14,229 nt of DNA from Bacteriovoracaceae bacterium (GTDB lineage: Bacteria > Bdellovibrionota > Bacteriovoracia > Bacteriovoracales > Bacteriovoracaceae): the NCBI GenBank assembly GCA_023954595.1, contig JAGSHJ010000036.1:1-14229 (forward strand), written 5' to 3'. This document shows positions 1-5,870 of the stretch, piece by piece (positions within the stretch are counted from its first letter, which is position 1; each line of letters begins with the position of its first letter). The notes under the pieces were generated by a model. That model had not been told where the DNA came from and did not search any database. It worked only from the letters and a program-made list of their open reading frames with translations. The position numbers and the translations under genes were made by a program.

Positions 1-702
1 AGAAATAAATGGATTAAATATTCTTGGGCAACGTTTTTATATACTGTCCCTGTAGCACTTTCTATTTTTGGCTATTTAAGTTTGACGTGGGTGTCTCTAG
101 CGTTGTTGCTTTCAAGCTTAGTATTGGTTTTTCAAACAAAATTTCATAGGCCTTATGGTTTTCTATTATCTTTTAGCATGTGTATTGGATTTATCCTCAT
201 GCAGCATGATGGGCAATCTAGGGCACAGACTCTTTATGAACAACAAATCATGCACAAGCAAAGCATAAATGTGGAATTAGCGCTCAATCCCATGCCCACT
301 CAGAATCAGTGTTGGATGTTTGTGGCCGTTGATAGAATAGCGGATACGATTCAGACAATTAGAGGTGTGTTAACTCTAGGCCCTAGTATTGATAAGTGTC
401 CTAGTGCCTTTGTAAACATGTCACCAGTTCTTACAAGTAGTAGGCGATTTAAGCTCTATAGTGTTGACGCCGTGAAGACTGCACATCTGAGCTCTCTCTA
501 TCAAAATAATTGCTTTTTTCGTGCATGGATGAAGTTTGCACGAACACCCATTATCCAAAAATCACGTGCTTGGGATGGAAGGTTTCAAAGAGGGACAACA
601 GTCGAGAACTTCTCTTTAATCAATCTAGATGACCTTTCATCTTCTGAGTGTCCAACTAATATTCCACCATGGGATATGCCACGTAGAGATCTTCTGATCT
701 AA
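1..702 (+). CDS. C-terminal part of a membrane protein, probably YdjM/DUF457-like metal-dependent hydrolase (5' end outside window)
   Basis: The frame is open from base 1, so the gene begins upstream; a TTG at 82 lies inside it and is not the start. The visible 233 residues hold three hydrophobic, probably membrane-spanning segments (about 9-25, 28-44 and 52-67), then a soluble C-terminal domain of about 160 residues. That domain has a pattern I associate with the tail of YdjM/DUF457 inner-membrane hydrolases: a proline-rich stretch and Trp (LNPMPTQNQCW), a beta-strand-rich segment ending RGVLTL, and later FRAWMKFARTP. The metal-binding histidines of that family would lie in the missing N-terminal part, so the function cannot be verified here. 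The gene ends in TAA about 90 bases before the next gene. Coding is certain; the family is a tentative call. Confidence 0.6.
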   Translation, partial: RNKWIKYSWATFLYTVPVALSIFGYLSLTWVSLALLLSSLVLVFQTKFHRPYGFLLSFSMCIGFILMQHDGQSRAQTLYEQQIMHKQSINVELALNPMPTQNQCWMFVAVDRIADTIQTIRGVLTLGPSIDKCPSAFVNMSPVLTSSRRFKLYSVDAVKTAHLSSLYQNNCFFRAWMKFARTPIIQKSRAWDGRFQRGTTVENFSLINLDDLSSSECPTNIPPWDMPRRDLLI

Positions 703-707
703 TCTAA

Positions 708-767
708 AGCTAGTTTGTATAAACCATTTTTGGCAGTGAAGATGCATTAGTCATGTTCTAACTAGCT
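708..767. repeat. 8-bp inverted repeat in the gap before the amphi-Trp gene
   Basis: AGCTAGTT at 708-715 is matched by its exact reverse complement AACTAGCT at 760-767, 44 bases apart. No U-tract follows the second arm, so it does not look like an intrinsic terminator. It may be an operator-like site or chance. Confidence 0.2.
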
Positions 768-777
768 GTGTGCACTT

Positions 778-784
778 AAAGGAG
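778..784 (+). promoter_or_regulatory. Shine-Dalgarno sequence that fixes the amphi-Trp start at 791
   Basis: AAAGGAG lies six bases before the ATG at 791. An in-frame GTG at 770 would place this site inside the coding region and has no ribosome-binding site of its own, so 791 is the better start. Confidence 0.7.
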
Positions 785-790
785 TGGTTT

Positions 791-1063
791 ATGGAAAATG
801 CAATGAATGAAACAAATAAAGTAAAAGTTAAAGAAAAAATGGCCACTACGGAGCTTAAAGGCATCCTTCAAAGGTGGTTGAGCGCTATAGAGAATAATGA
901 GGATTTTGAACTTCAGGTCGAGGGACAAAAACGTATCATTCCCTCTAAAGCAATGAGAGAGGGATGGGTCAATGTCGAAGTTGAGTCTAAGCATGGTGAA
1001 AATGAGTTTGAAATTGAGCTGAAGTGGAATGGTGACGCGCAGGAAACTTACACAAGGCAATAA
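791..1063 (+). CDS. amphi-Trp domain-containing protein
   Basis: A 90-residue cytoplasmic protein with no signal peptide or membrane segment. After a charged, lysine-rich N-terminus (about 1-20) comes a helix (TTELKGILQRWLSAIEN) and then alternating strands ending in ENEFEIELKW. This is the layout of the amphi-Trp family: a helix followed by amphipathic strands, with a conserved Trp in the last strand (E-x-E-I-E-L-x-W). The family is small, widespread and functionally uncharacterised. It starts at the ATG at 791 behind a strong AAAGGAG. The stop is 18 bases before the next gene, which has its own GGAGG, so the two are probably co-transcribed. I recognise the fold family but can assign no activity. 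Confidence 0.65.
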   Translation: MENAMNETNKVKVKEKMATTELKGILQRWLSAIENNEDFELQVEGQKRIIPSKAMREGWVNVEVESKHGENEFEIELKWNGDAQETYTRQ

Positions 1064-1081
1064 TTATTCTTGGAGGTTGTT

Positions 1082-1315
1082 ATGGAAGATTTTGGGCAAG
1101 ATGAGAGCCGTGCAAGGATTAATATTTTAAGAAAGCAGATTGCAATGCTGAAAGAATGCTTTCTCGTTGAGATTAAATATTTTAATGATGAAAAGACCTC
1201 TCGCTTATGCAGAAATTCATTGAGGTCCTTAGATGAACTTGAAAAGTTTTTGCAAGAATCTAAAGTTAAAGAAGAGAAGACCTGGCAGGAAAATGCTCGC
1301 TATTTCTTAGTTTGA
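1082..1315 (+). CDS. hypothetical small helical protein
   Basis: A 77-residue, charged, predominantly helical protein that I do not recognise. Two amphipathic helices can be proposed (RINILRKQIAMLKECFLVEI and LRSLDELEKFLQESKV), which could form a helical hairpin or a coiled-coil dimer. There is no signal peptide, membrane segment or metal-binding motif; two cysteines are isolated. The start is the ATG at 1082, five bases after GGAGG (1072-1076); a TTG at 1070 overlaps that site and is unlikely. It sits 18 bases behind the amphi-Trp gene, suggesting an operon. Its last 16 bases overlap the end of the convergent minus-strand gene. Confidence 0.6.
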   Translation: MEDFGQDESRARINILRKQIAMLKECFLVEIKYFNDEKTSRLCRNSLRSLDELEKFLQESKVKEEKTWQENARYFLV

Positions 1316-1707
1316 TTTAGATAGTCGTCTAGGCTTATTTCAACTTCACCATCTTCGACATGTAACTCGTCGGGTTGTAGTTGTTTTGTAGGGGGTGGTG
1401 CTTGGTCTTTTGGTGCTTTTACGGCCTTGGGTTTTGAAATCTCATCTTTGATTTTCTCAGCGACTTCATCGTCTATGATTTTAGGAGACTTTGGTGGTGT
1501 TGGCTTTTTGATTATTGTTATGAGTAAGTCGTCCTCAAAGTTTGTAACAACCTCAAGGTTTTTGTAGTTAAAAATCACTGATCCGTCACGCTCACTCATA
1601 TCCCCGTGTATGATGGCGTTTTTTATTTCGCTCTCATTAAGGGAACGCTCTTTTTGTCTAAGCTTGAAGTGATTAGTTTTTATGAAATGGAGTATACGCT
1701 TTCTCAT
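1300..1707 (-). CDS. DUF4258-like protein with a disordered Pro/Lys-rich and acidic tail
   Basis: A 135-residue protein. Residues about 10-67 look like a DUF4258 domain: a helix around HFKLRQKERSLNESEIKNAI, then strands with an acidic/Gly turn (GDMSERDGSVIFNY) and a hydrophobic final strand (LLITIIKK). DUF4258 proteins are short alpha/beta proteins related by some authors to RelE/barnase-type toxins, but no catalytic residues can be named here. Residues 68-135 form a low-complexity tail, first Pro/Lys-rich (KPTPPKSPKI, KAPKDQAPPPTK), then acidic (DELHVEDGEVEISLDD). No good Shine-Dalgarno precedes the ATG; a TATACT sits only eight bases upstream. It lies downstream of the lipoprotein gene on the same strand, 26 bases away. 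The family call is moderate and the function unknown. Confidence 0.6.
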   Translation of the reverse strand: MRKRILHFIKTNHFKLRQKERSLNESEIKNAIIHGDMSERDGSVIFNYKNLEVVTNFEDDLLITIIKKPTPPKSPKIIDDEVAEKIKDEISKPKAVKAPKDQAPPPTKQLQPDELHVEDGEVEISLDDYLNQTKK

Positions 1708-1715
1708 TAATGTTG

Positions 1716-1721
1716 AGTATA
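1716..1721 (-). promoter_or_regulatory. possible -10 box giving a near-leaderless transcript
   Basis: Read on the minus strand, TATACT is one mismatch from the sigma-70 -10 consensus TATAAT and ends eight bases before the ATG at 1707. A transcript starting at the usual distance would have almost no leader, matching the absence of a Shine-Dalgarno site. No convincing -35 was found at 16-18 bases, so this is weak. Confidence 0.25.
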
Positions 1722-1733
1722 GCGCATAAGGGC

Positions 1734-1976
1734 CTAATAATCCTCAAAGAACCAATCATCTGCATCTTCTTCTTCCATTTCTTCAATTAAGACTGGTGGG
1801 GCCGGCTCTGAGTAGTAATAGTAGTCGTAGGGATTGGAAAATGTATCCATATCACTTAAGTCTTCACCATAATACTCATAGTCGAAATAGTTGCTTTCTT
1901 GTGTATACACATCTTGCACAGTATCAGGTGTGGAGCATGCGATACCAAAAAATATTAAACAGATCCACTTTAACAT
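1734..1976 (-). CDS. small acidic tyrosine-rich lipoprotein
   Basis: An 80-residue product with a lipoprotein-type signal: MLKW, a hydrophobic stretch, then GIAC-S with Cys14 as the probable lipidated residue (Gly at -3 is a looser lipobox). The mature part has a striking composition: about 21 Asp/Glu and 11 Tyr in 67 residues, a DYYYY run, and no Lys, Arg or His. It should be strongly negatively charged and largely disordered. Ser at +2 does not signal inner-membrane retention by the E. coli rule, so outer-membrane placement is possible. Start is the ATG at 1976 behind AGGGG. It is divergent from the solute-binding protein gene. No known family is recognised; the coding call rests on the signal, the ribosome-binding site and the gap it fills. 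Confidence 0.6.
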   Translation of the reverse strand: MLKWICLIFFGIACSTPDTVQDVYTQESNYFDYEYYGEDLSDMDTFSNPYDYYYYSEPAPPVLIEEMEEEDADDWFFEDY

Positions 1977-2068
1977 AAATAACCCCTATATCTTGGTTAG
2001 AAAAATGCAACCTTTATGCCAAATTAACTGGATGGCACTTGCTTTGCTCTTTAGGGCCATGATGTACC

Positions 2069-2087
2069 GGAGGCAATTATAAAACTG
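2069..2087 (+). promoter_or_regulatory. strong Shine-Dalgarno with candidate non-ATG starts for the solute-binding protein
   Basis: GGAGG at 2069-2073 is followed at ordinary spacing by ATA (2079, 5-base gap) or CTG (2085, 11-base gap), both in frame with the solute-binding protein. No ATG, GTG or TTG in that frame lies near this site; the first is a TTG at 2112, which has no ribosome-binding site. Residues encoded from 2079 on (KLNKQIK, then a hydrophobic run) form the missing positively charged end of a signal or anchor. A short upstream frame (ATG at 2008) ends in TAA at 2080-2082, overlapping the ATA. Confidence 0.5.
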
Positions 2088-2111
2088 AATAAACAAATAA
2101 AAATATTCGTA

Positions 2112-3083
2112 TTGGTCGTCCTAGGAGTATTTAGCGCTTTTATTATTCGCGATGAACTTGCTCAATTTGATGATACTAAAGTACCGCTGAAGATAACTCT
2201 AGGTATTCAAGAGAATGTCCTATCGGCCCTACCAATCATTGCAGATCAGCGCGGACTGTTTAGAAATAACGGAGTGAAGGTTGAATTTAAAACATATGTA
2301 GGTGATGAAGAAACTGTCCAAGCTCTTTCTAACGGCGAAGTGGACCTGGCCTTTACATCCACGATACCTTTTATGATTGAATCTCTGGAAAATGAAAAAT
2401 TACGAATTCTTGCAGGCACTGGGTTTACTGATAAGGCACATGTTGTAGTAGCTACCAAATCAGATGGTCAGGGTAGTGCCACACAGATCTTAGAAGGAGA
2501 TACTGTAGGTACAATTAAGGATACTGCGGCATCTATATTTTTTAAGATATTTGTAAAAATACATAATATACCTGATGTGAAAGTTCGTTATTATCAAAAG
2601 GGTGAACTCACTAATGCTTTTATAGGTGGGGAAGTTGATGCTGTGGCCTTGAGGGTCGAGGACTATGAACAAGTTAAAGATACAATAAGCGATGAGCAAT
2701 TAACCGTTTTTGAGCCCGACTTCTTTCGTCTGTATGCTGTTCTTGCAAGCTCTGAAGAATTTTTAAATAAGAGATCAAAGGCAGCAGAGGCTTTCATGCA
2801 GTCATTGGTTCAGGCCGAAAGGTTTCTTTACAGTAATCCTAGTAAGAGTAAAACGATCCTTTTGAACTATTTTGGTTCATCAAAAGAAGAGATCATAAAT
2901 ATAGAATGGAAAAGCTATAGATACATTCTCTCTTTAGGTGAGAGTTTACTCTTGGCCCTTGAGTCTGCACAGCGCTTGTATCTTGAGACAAATCCAGATG
3001 CTGTAATTGTACGTTTTCTACCACTTATTGAGCCAAGCTTGCTTGCAAAAGAAAAACCTTATTCAGTTACAATAAGGCAATAG
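2112..3083 (+). CDS. NMT1/THI5 (SsuA/TauA)-type periplasmic solute-binding protein, probable sensor partner of the adjacent kinase
   Basis: At least 323 residues from the TTG at 2112, but coding probably begins about 11 codons upstream near 2079, giving a KLNKQIK end before the hydrophobic segment. That segment (ending AFIIRDELAQ) lacks a clear cleavage site and may be an uncleaved membrane anchor. The rest matches the NMT1/SsuA-like fold: LKITLGIQENVLSALPIIAD (first strand-loop-helix), a GLFRNNGVKVEF element, DEETVQALSNGEVDLAFTS (second strand), then GTIKDTAASIFFKIF and NAFIGGEVDAVALR in the second lobe. Such proteins normally bind sulfonates, nitrate, thiamine precursors or similar for ABC import, but no permease or ATPase gene is nearby. 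The stop codon directly abuts the kinase ATG, so the two are translated together. Ligand unknown. Confidence 0.85.
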   Translation: MVVLGVFSAFIIRDELAQFDDTKVPLKITLGIQENVLSALPIIADQRGLFRNNGVKVEFKTYVGDEETVQALSNGEVDLAFTSTIPFMIESLENEKLRILAGTGFTDKAHVVVATKSDGQGSATQILEGDTVGTIKDTAASIFFKIFVKIHNIPDVKVRYYQKGELTNAFIGGEVDAVALRVEDYEQVKDTISDEQLTVFEPDFFRLYAVLASSEEFLNKRSKAAEAFMQSLVQAERFLYSNPSKSKTILLNYFGSSKEEIINIEWKSYRYILSLGESLLLALESAQRLYLETNPDAVIVRFLPLIEPSLLAKEKPYSVTIRQ

Positions 3084-4493
3084 ATGAGTATTAAAGCAAA
3101 ATTACTTTTAGCAAATATTTTGATGTTTTTTGCGGCCCTTACGCCTGGATGGATTCTAGTTGGTTCATACATGGAAATGCCTAAGAATCTGGGTATCACA
3201 AGAAGTGTATACTCTCTTGTTCATGAATTGACTCTGTTAAATAACGCCATGGTAGACATTCGTCACAGGGATATCGAAAGAGCACAAAAACAGTGGATTG
3301 GTATATCTGATGAAATTAAAGGCTACATTGAAAACCTTGCAGATATGGGAGTGCATCCAAGATACTATGAAACCTTAAGGGAAACAAACCGCTTAATTAG
3401 AAGACTATTTGAAGGCGTCAATACCGCTAATATACAAACTCTTGATGAAACCCAGAGAAACTTTCTAATAACACAGGTAAATCTTAAAACCCATGACATG
3501 ATCATGGTAGGGCATATCCTTTTAAGTATCATGCAAGAAGATCTTCAAGCGGCTAACGATCGGGCCACACAATATGTGTTGGCCTTCTTTGTTTTAGTTG
3601 TCGTGATCTTTATATATATGTATTGGTTTTTGTCATACTCAATTGTGAACCCTCTTATAGATCTAGAGTATTGTGTAAGAGAAATTGGTAAGGGAGAATT
3701 TGATATTAAAGTGCCAACCTCGGGCAATGACGAGATTGGAGCTCTTGGTGTAGCTGTCAACAAGATGAAGGCGAATCTAAAAATGCTAACAAAGTCTAAA
3801 GAAGAGTTCTTATCCACTGCCGCACATGAATTGAAAACTCCGATAACAGTTCTTAAAACAACTTCGCAACTTATGGAGGGAATGAGTGGTGAGGAGTTAA
3901 AAAACTTTTTGCCCTACGCACTGTCCACAATAAATAAGCAGTGCGATCAATTAAACAAGCTTGTAGTTGATGTTTTGGAAGTCTCTAAATTGGAACTTGA
4001 AAAAACTGAACTTAGAGTTGTGCACTTTTCAATGAATCATCTTGTAGAAGAAGTCGTTCAAAATATGGCCAAGATTAGCGAGGGGCATGAACTTGAAGTT
4101 ATAAGAAATGACGAAGTTGATATATTTGCAGATCGGACAAGAATTGAGCAAGTACTTGTGAACCTCATTGATAATGCAATTAAGTATTCACCTAATTCAA
4201 AAAAAATAGAAATAGAATCCAAGCAAGAAAGCGAGAAGGTTGTCATAAGTGTAAAAGATTATGGGATCGGAATAGCTAAATCTCGGCAAGGCCAAATTTT
4301 TGAAAGATTCTATCGAGCACATGCGGGAACAGCGTATGAGCAGGTAACTAGTATGGGGGTTGGTTTGTTCTTATCGAAACAGTTTGTTTTAAGGCACGGC
4401 GGTGAGATAAAGTTTAATAGTGTTGAAGGTGAGGGATCAACCTTTTTCTTTTCACTTCCAATCAAAACAGAGGTCAGTCATGGCAACGAATAG
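3084..4493 (+). CDS. membrane sensor histidine kinase (HAMP-HisKA-HATPase_c)
   Basis: A 469-residue orthodox kinase. TM1 is about residues 6-29, a helical periplasmic domain about 31-160, TM2 about 163-185, HAMP about 186-236 (ending GNDEIGALGVAVNKMKANL). The H-box EFLSTAAHELKTPI has the phosphoaccepting His248. The ATPase domain shows the N-box (QVLVNLIDNAIKYSP, Asn360/Asn364), G1 (DYGIGIA, Asp392), F-box (IFERFYR) and G2 (MGVGLFLSK), so all catalytic motifs are intact. The ATG follows the solute-binding protein stop with no gap, with AAGG (3074-3077) inside the upstream gene. The periplasmic segment is too short to be a solute-binding domain itself, which fits ligand input arriving through the upstream protein. 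The response regulator gene overlaps its last 14 bases. Confidence 0.95.
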   Translation: MSIKAKLLLANILMFFAALTPGWILVGSYMEMPKNLGITRSVYSLVHELTLLNNAMVDIRHRDIERAQKQWIGISDEIKGYIENLADMGVHPRYYETLRETNRLIRRLFEGVNTANIQTLDETQRNFLITQVNLKTHDMIMVGHILLSIMQEDLQAANDRATQYVLAFFVLVVVIFIYMYWFLSYSIVNPLIDLEYCVREIGKGEFDIKVPTSGNDEIGALGVAVNKMKANLKMLTKSKEEFLSTAAHELKTPITVLKTTSQLMEGMSGEELKNFLPYALSTINKQCDQLNKLVVDVLEVSKLELEKTELRVVHFSMNHLVEEVVQNMAKISEGHELEVIRNDEVDIFADRTRIEQVLVNLIDNAIKYSPNSKKIEIESKQESEKVVISVKDYGIGIAKSRQGQIFERFYRAHAGTAYEQVTSMGVGLFLSKQFVLRHGGEIKFNSVEGEGSTFFFSLPIKTEVSHGNE

Positions 4494-4842
4494 AATTCTG
4501 GTAGTTGAAGATAATCCAGATTTAAGAATGCTTACAAAATTGGCGTTAACAAAGAAGGGATTTGTTGTGACCTGTGCAGAGAACGGCCAGGTTGCACTTG
4601 AATCTATTGAAAAAGACGGAATGCCGGATCTCATTTTACTTGATATGAAAATGCCGATCATGGATGGTTGGGAGTTCTCTAAACAATTTAAGGAAAAACA
4701 TGATCATGCAGCGCCAATTGTTGTTATGACTGCCGCACAGGACTCTCGCGGTAGAGCAATGGAGATTGGAGCAGATTCATTTCTAGGCAAGCCGTTCGAG
4801 TTAGATCAACTCTTTGACTGTGTTAAAAATATGCTTCACTAG
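4480..4842 (+). CDS. single-domain (CheY-like) response regulator
   Basis: A 120-residue receiver domain with no output domain. It has the acidic pair Glu10/Asp11, phosphoacceptor Asp55 (LILLDMKMPIMDGWEF), Thr84 and Lys104 (LGKPFE), so phosphorylation by the upstream kinase is expected. The ATG at 4480 has AGAGGT just upstream and lies within the kinase gene. An ATG-equivalent further upstream at 4420 would add residues with no homology to receivers. Without a DNA-binding or enzymatic domain, it must act by protein-protein contact, as a phosphorelay intermediate, or on a remote target. Its stop is shared palindromically (CTAG, 4839-4842) with the convergent gene. Confidence 0.92.
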   Translation: MATNRILVVEDNPDLRMLTKLALTKKGFVVTCAENGQVALESIEKDGMPDLILLDMKMPIMDGWEFSKQFKEKHDHAAPIVVMTAAQDSRGRAMEIGADSFLGKPFELDQLFDCVKNMLH

Positions 4843-5720
4843 AATTCTTTTTCAAGATCCTTAAAGTGCGTTGCTAGAATCATGGCAATTTCTAAAGTCC
4901 ATTGGGCATCTGATGGAAACGCCTCAAGATCTTTCTCAAATTGCTCTGTCTTTTGATTATAAAAAGAAAGAGCATTGTTGATTTGCTCTTTAGTAATCGA
5001 CTTTTCTGTCAGAACCCTCTGTCTTTGCTCGTTATCCAACATACATAAAACAAAGTTGATATTTTGATTTTCAATATCAATCATTGAAGTTTTATCTGTT
5101 TCTTTAGCGAAGTCTAGAAGATCATCTCTCATCTGGAATAGTTCACCAAAGCTTTCACCTAGGTCACTAATTTGTTTGATAAGTTTTTCATCAGCTTGCG
5201 CATATAGATAAGGTGCTTTAAAAGTCCAAGCAAATAGAGAACCTGTTTTATGTAGGGCAACCTCAGCAAACTTCTCATAACTCCAAGAACTAGACTCCTT
5301 AGAGTAGTCATCTTGGATGAATTCACCTTGAGATAGAAGCTCTAACGTTTTGGAGATCTCTTTAAGAAGAGGTAGTGACTTTAGGTCGCATAGCTCTTGA
5401 ATTGCTCTTGCAAGAAGGAAGTCTCCAACAAGCACGCTTTTTTTGTTATCAATTTGTTGATTGATTGAAGGTGTTTCCCTTCTCATTGTTGCGTTATCTA
5501 TAACGTCGTCGTGACAGAGAGTTGCATTGTGAATCATTTCTGTGCTGCGCGCCATAATGTATGTTGCGTCTTCATTCACATCTAGAGATTTTCCTATTGA
5601 GTTAAGGAAGTATGCACGCAGTTTCTTACCGTTAGTTAGGAAAGATTTGTTCACTGCTTCAAGTTGCTCACCGAAGTAGGACTGCTTGTCGTAAAATTGG
5701 TCAAGATTTAAATCGCTCAT
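4839..5720 (-). CDS. polyprenyl (trans-isoprenyl) diphosphate synthase, IspB-like
   Basis: A 293-residue cytosolic enzyme that condenses isopentenyl diphosphate onto an allylic diphosphate. It has GKKLR (residues 31-35, substrate binding), the first aspartate-rich motif DDVID (Asp71/72/75) followed by MRRE, the VGDFLLARA helix, and the second motif MRDDLLDF (Asp199/200/203). Ala66, five residues before the first motif, is the small residue usual in long-chain synthases, suggesting a quinone side-chain product. Odd point: where the family usually has DLxEGKxTLP, this protein reads DIENQNINFV (215-224), so the conserved Lys is replaced by Asn. It is somewhat short for the family (about 320). 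No clear Shine-Dalgarno precedes its ATG. It stands alone, divergent from the antiporter gene. Confidence 0.88.
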   Translation of the reverse strand: MSDLNLDQFYDKQSYFGEQLEAVNKSFLTNGKKLRAYFLNSIGKSLDVNEDATYIMARSTEMIHNATLCHDDVIDNATMRRETPSINQQIDNKKSVLVGDFLLARAIQELCDLKSLPLLKEISKTLELLSQGEFIQDDYSKESSSWSYEKFAEVALHKTGSLFAWTFKAPYLYAQADEKLIKQISDLGESFGELFQMRDDLLDFAKETDKTSMIDIENQNINFVLCMLDNEQRQRVLTEKSITKEQINNALSFYNQKTEQFEKDLEAFPSDAQWTLEIAMILATHFKDLEKEF

Positions 5721-5782
5721 GATGATAAAGTATTAAGTTTTGACGGCCCTTAAGTCAATTAAAAACTGGGTTTGAGGGCAAC

Positions 5783-5855
5783 TGGCCTAGTAATTCTAGT
5801 TAGTTTCTTGATTTTTTTAGTACTAAAAATGAGATAAATTTCCTAAACTAGGCCA
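5783..5855. repeat. 9-bp inverted repeat in the synthase/antiporter intergenic region
   Basis: TGGCCTAGT at 5783-5791 is matched by ACTAGGCCA at 5847-5855, flanking 55 very AT-rich bases. The right arm ends about ten bases before the antiporter Shine-Dalgarno. It lies in the only divergent gap serving the synthase and antiporter, so a regulator-binding pair is possible; nothing proves it. Nothing else definite was seen in this 150-base gap beyond a weak TTGATT (5808-5813) as a -35 candidate. Confidence 0.3.
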
Positions 5856-5870
5856 TAAATAAGGAGTCAC

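Noticed and set aside
776..1060. 94-codon open frame on the minus strand opposite the amphi-Trp gene
   Set aside because: It lies entirely opposite a better-supported gene with a Shine-Dalgarno and a family match, and its product resembles no protein type.
1082..1707. Toxin-antitoxin pair formed by the unknown 77-residue protein and the DUF4258-like protein
   Set aside because: The two genes are convergent, overlapping only at their 3' ends, not a co-transcribed pair; nothing marks the small protein as an antitoxin.
1796..2082. Plus-strand frames of 60 and 63 codons opposite and beyond the lipoprotein gene
   Set aside because: They are mostly antisense to the lipoprotein and lack ribosome-binding sites. 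Only the last 25 codons (from ATG 2008) were kept, as a possible leader peptide discussed with the solute-binding protein start.
2112..3083. Component of a nitrate/sulfonate ABC importer
   Set aside because: No permease or ATPase gene lies in the window, and the gene is fused by zero-gap junction to a histidine kinase.
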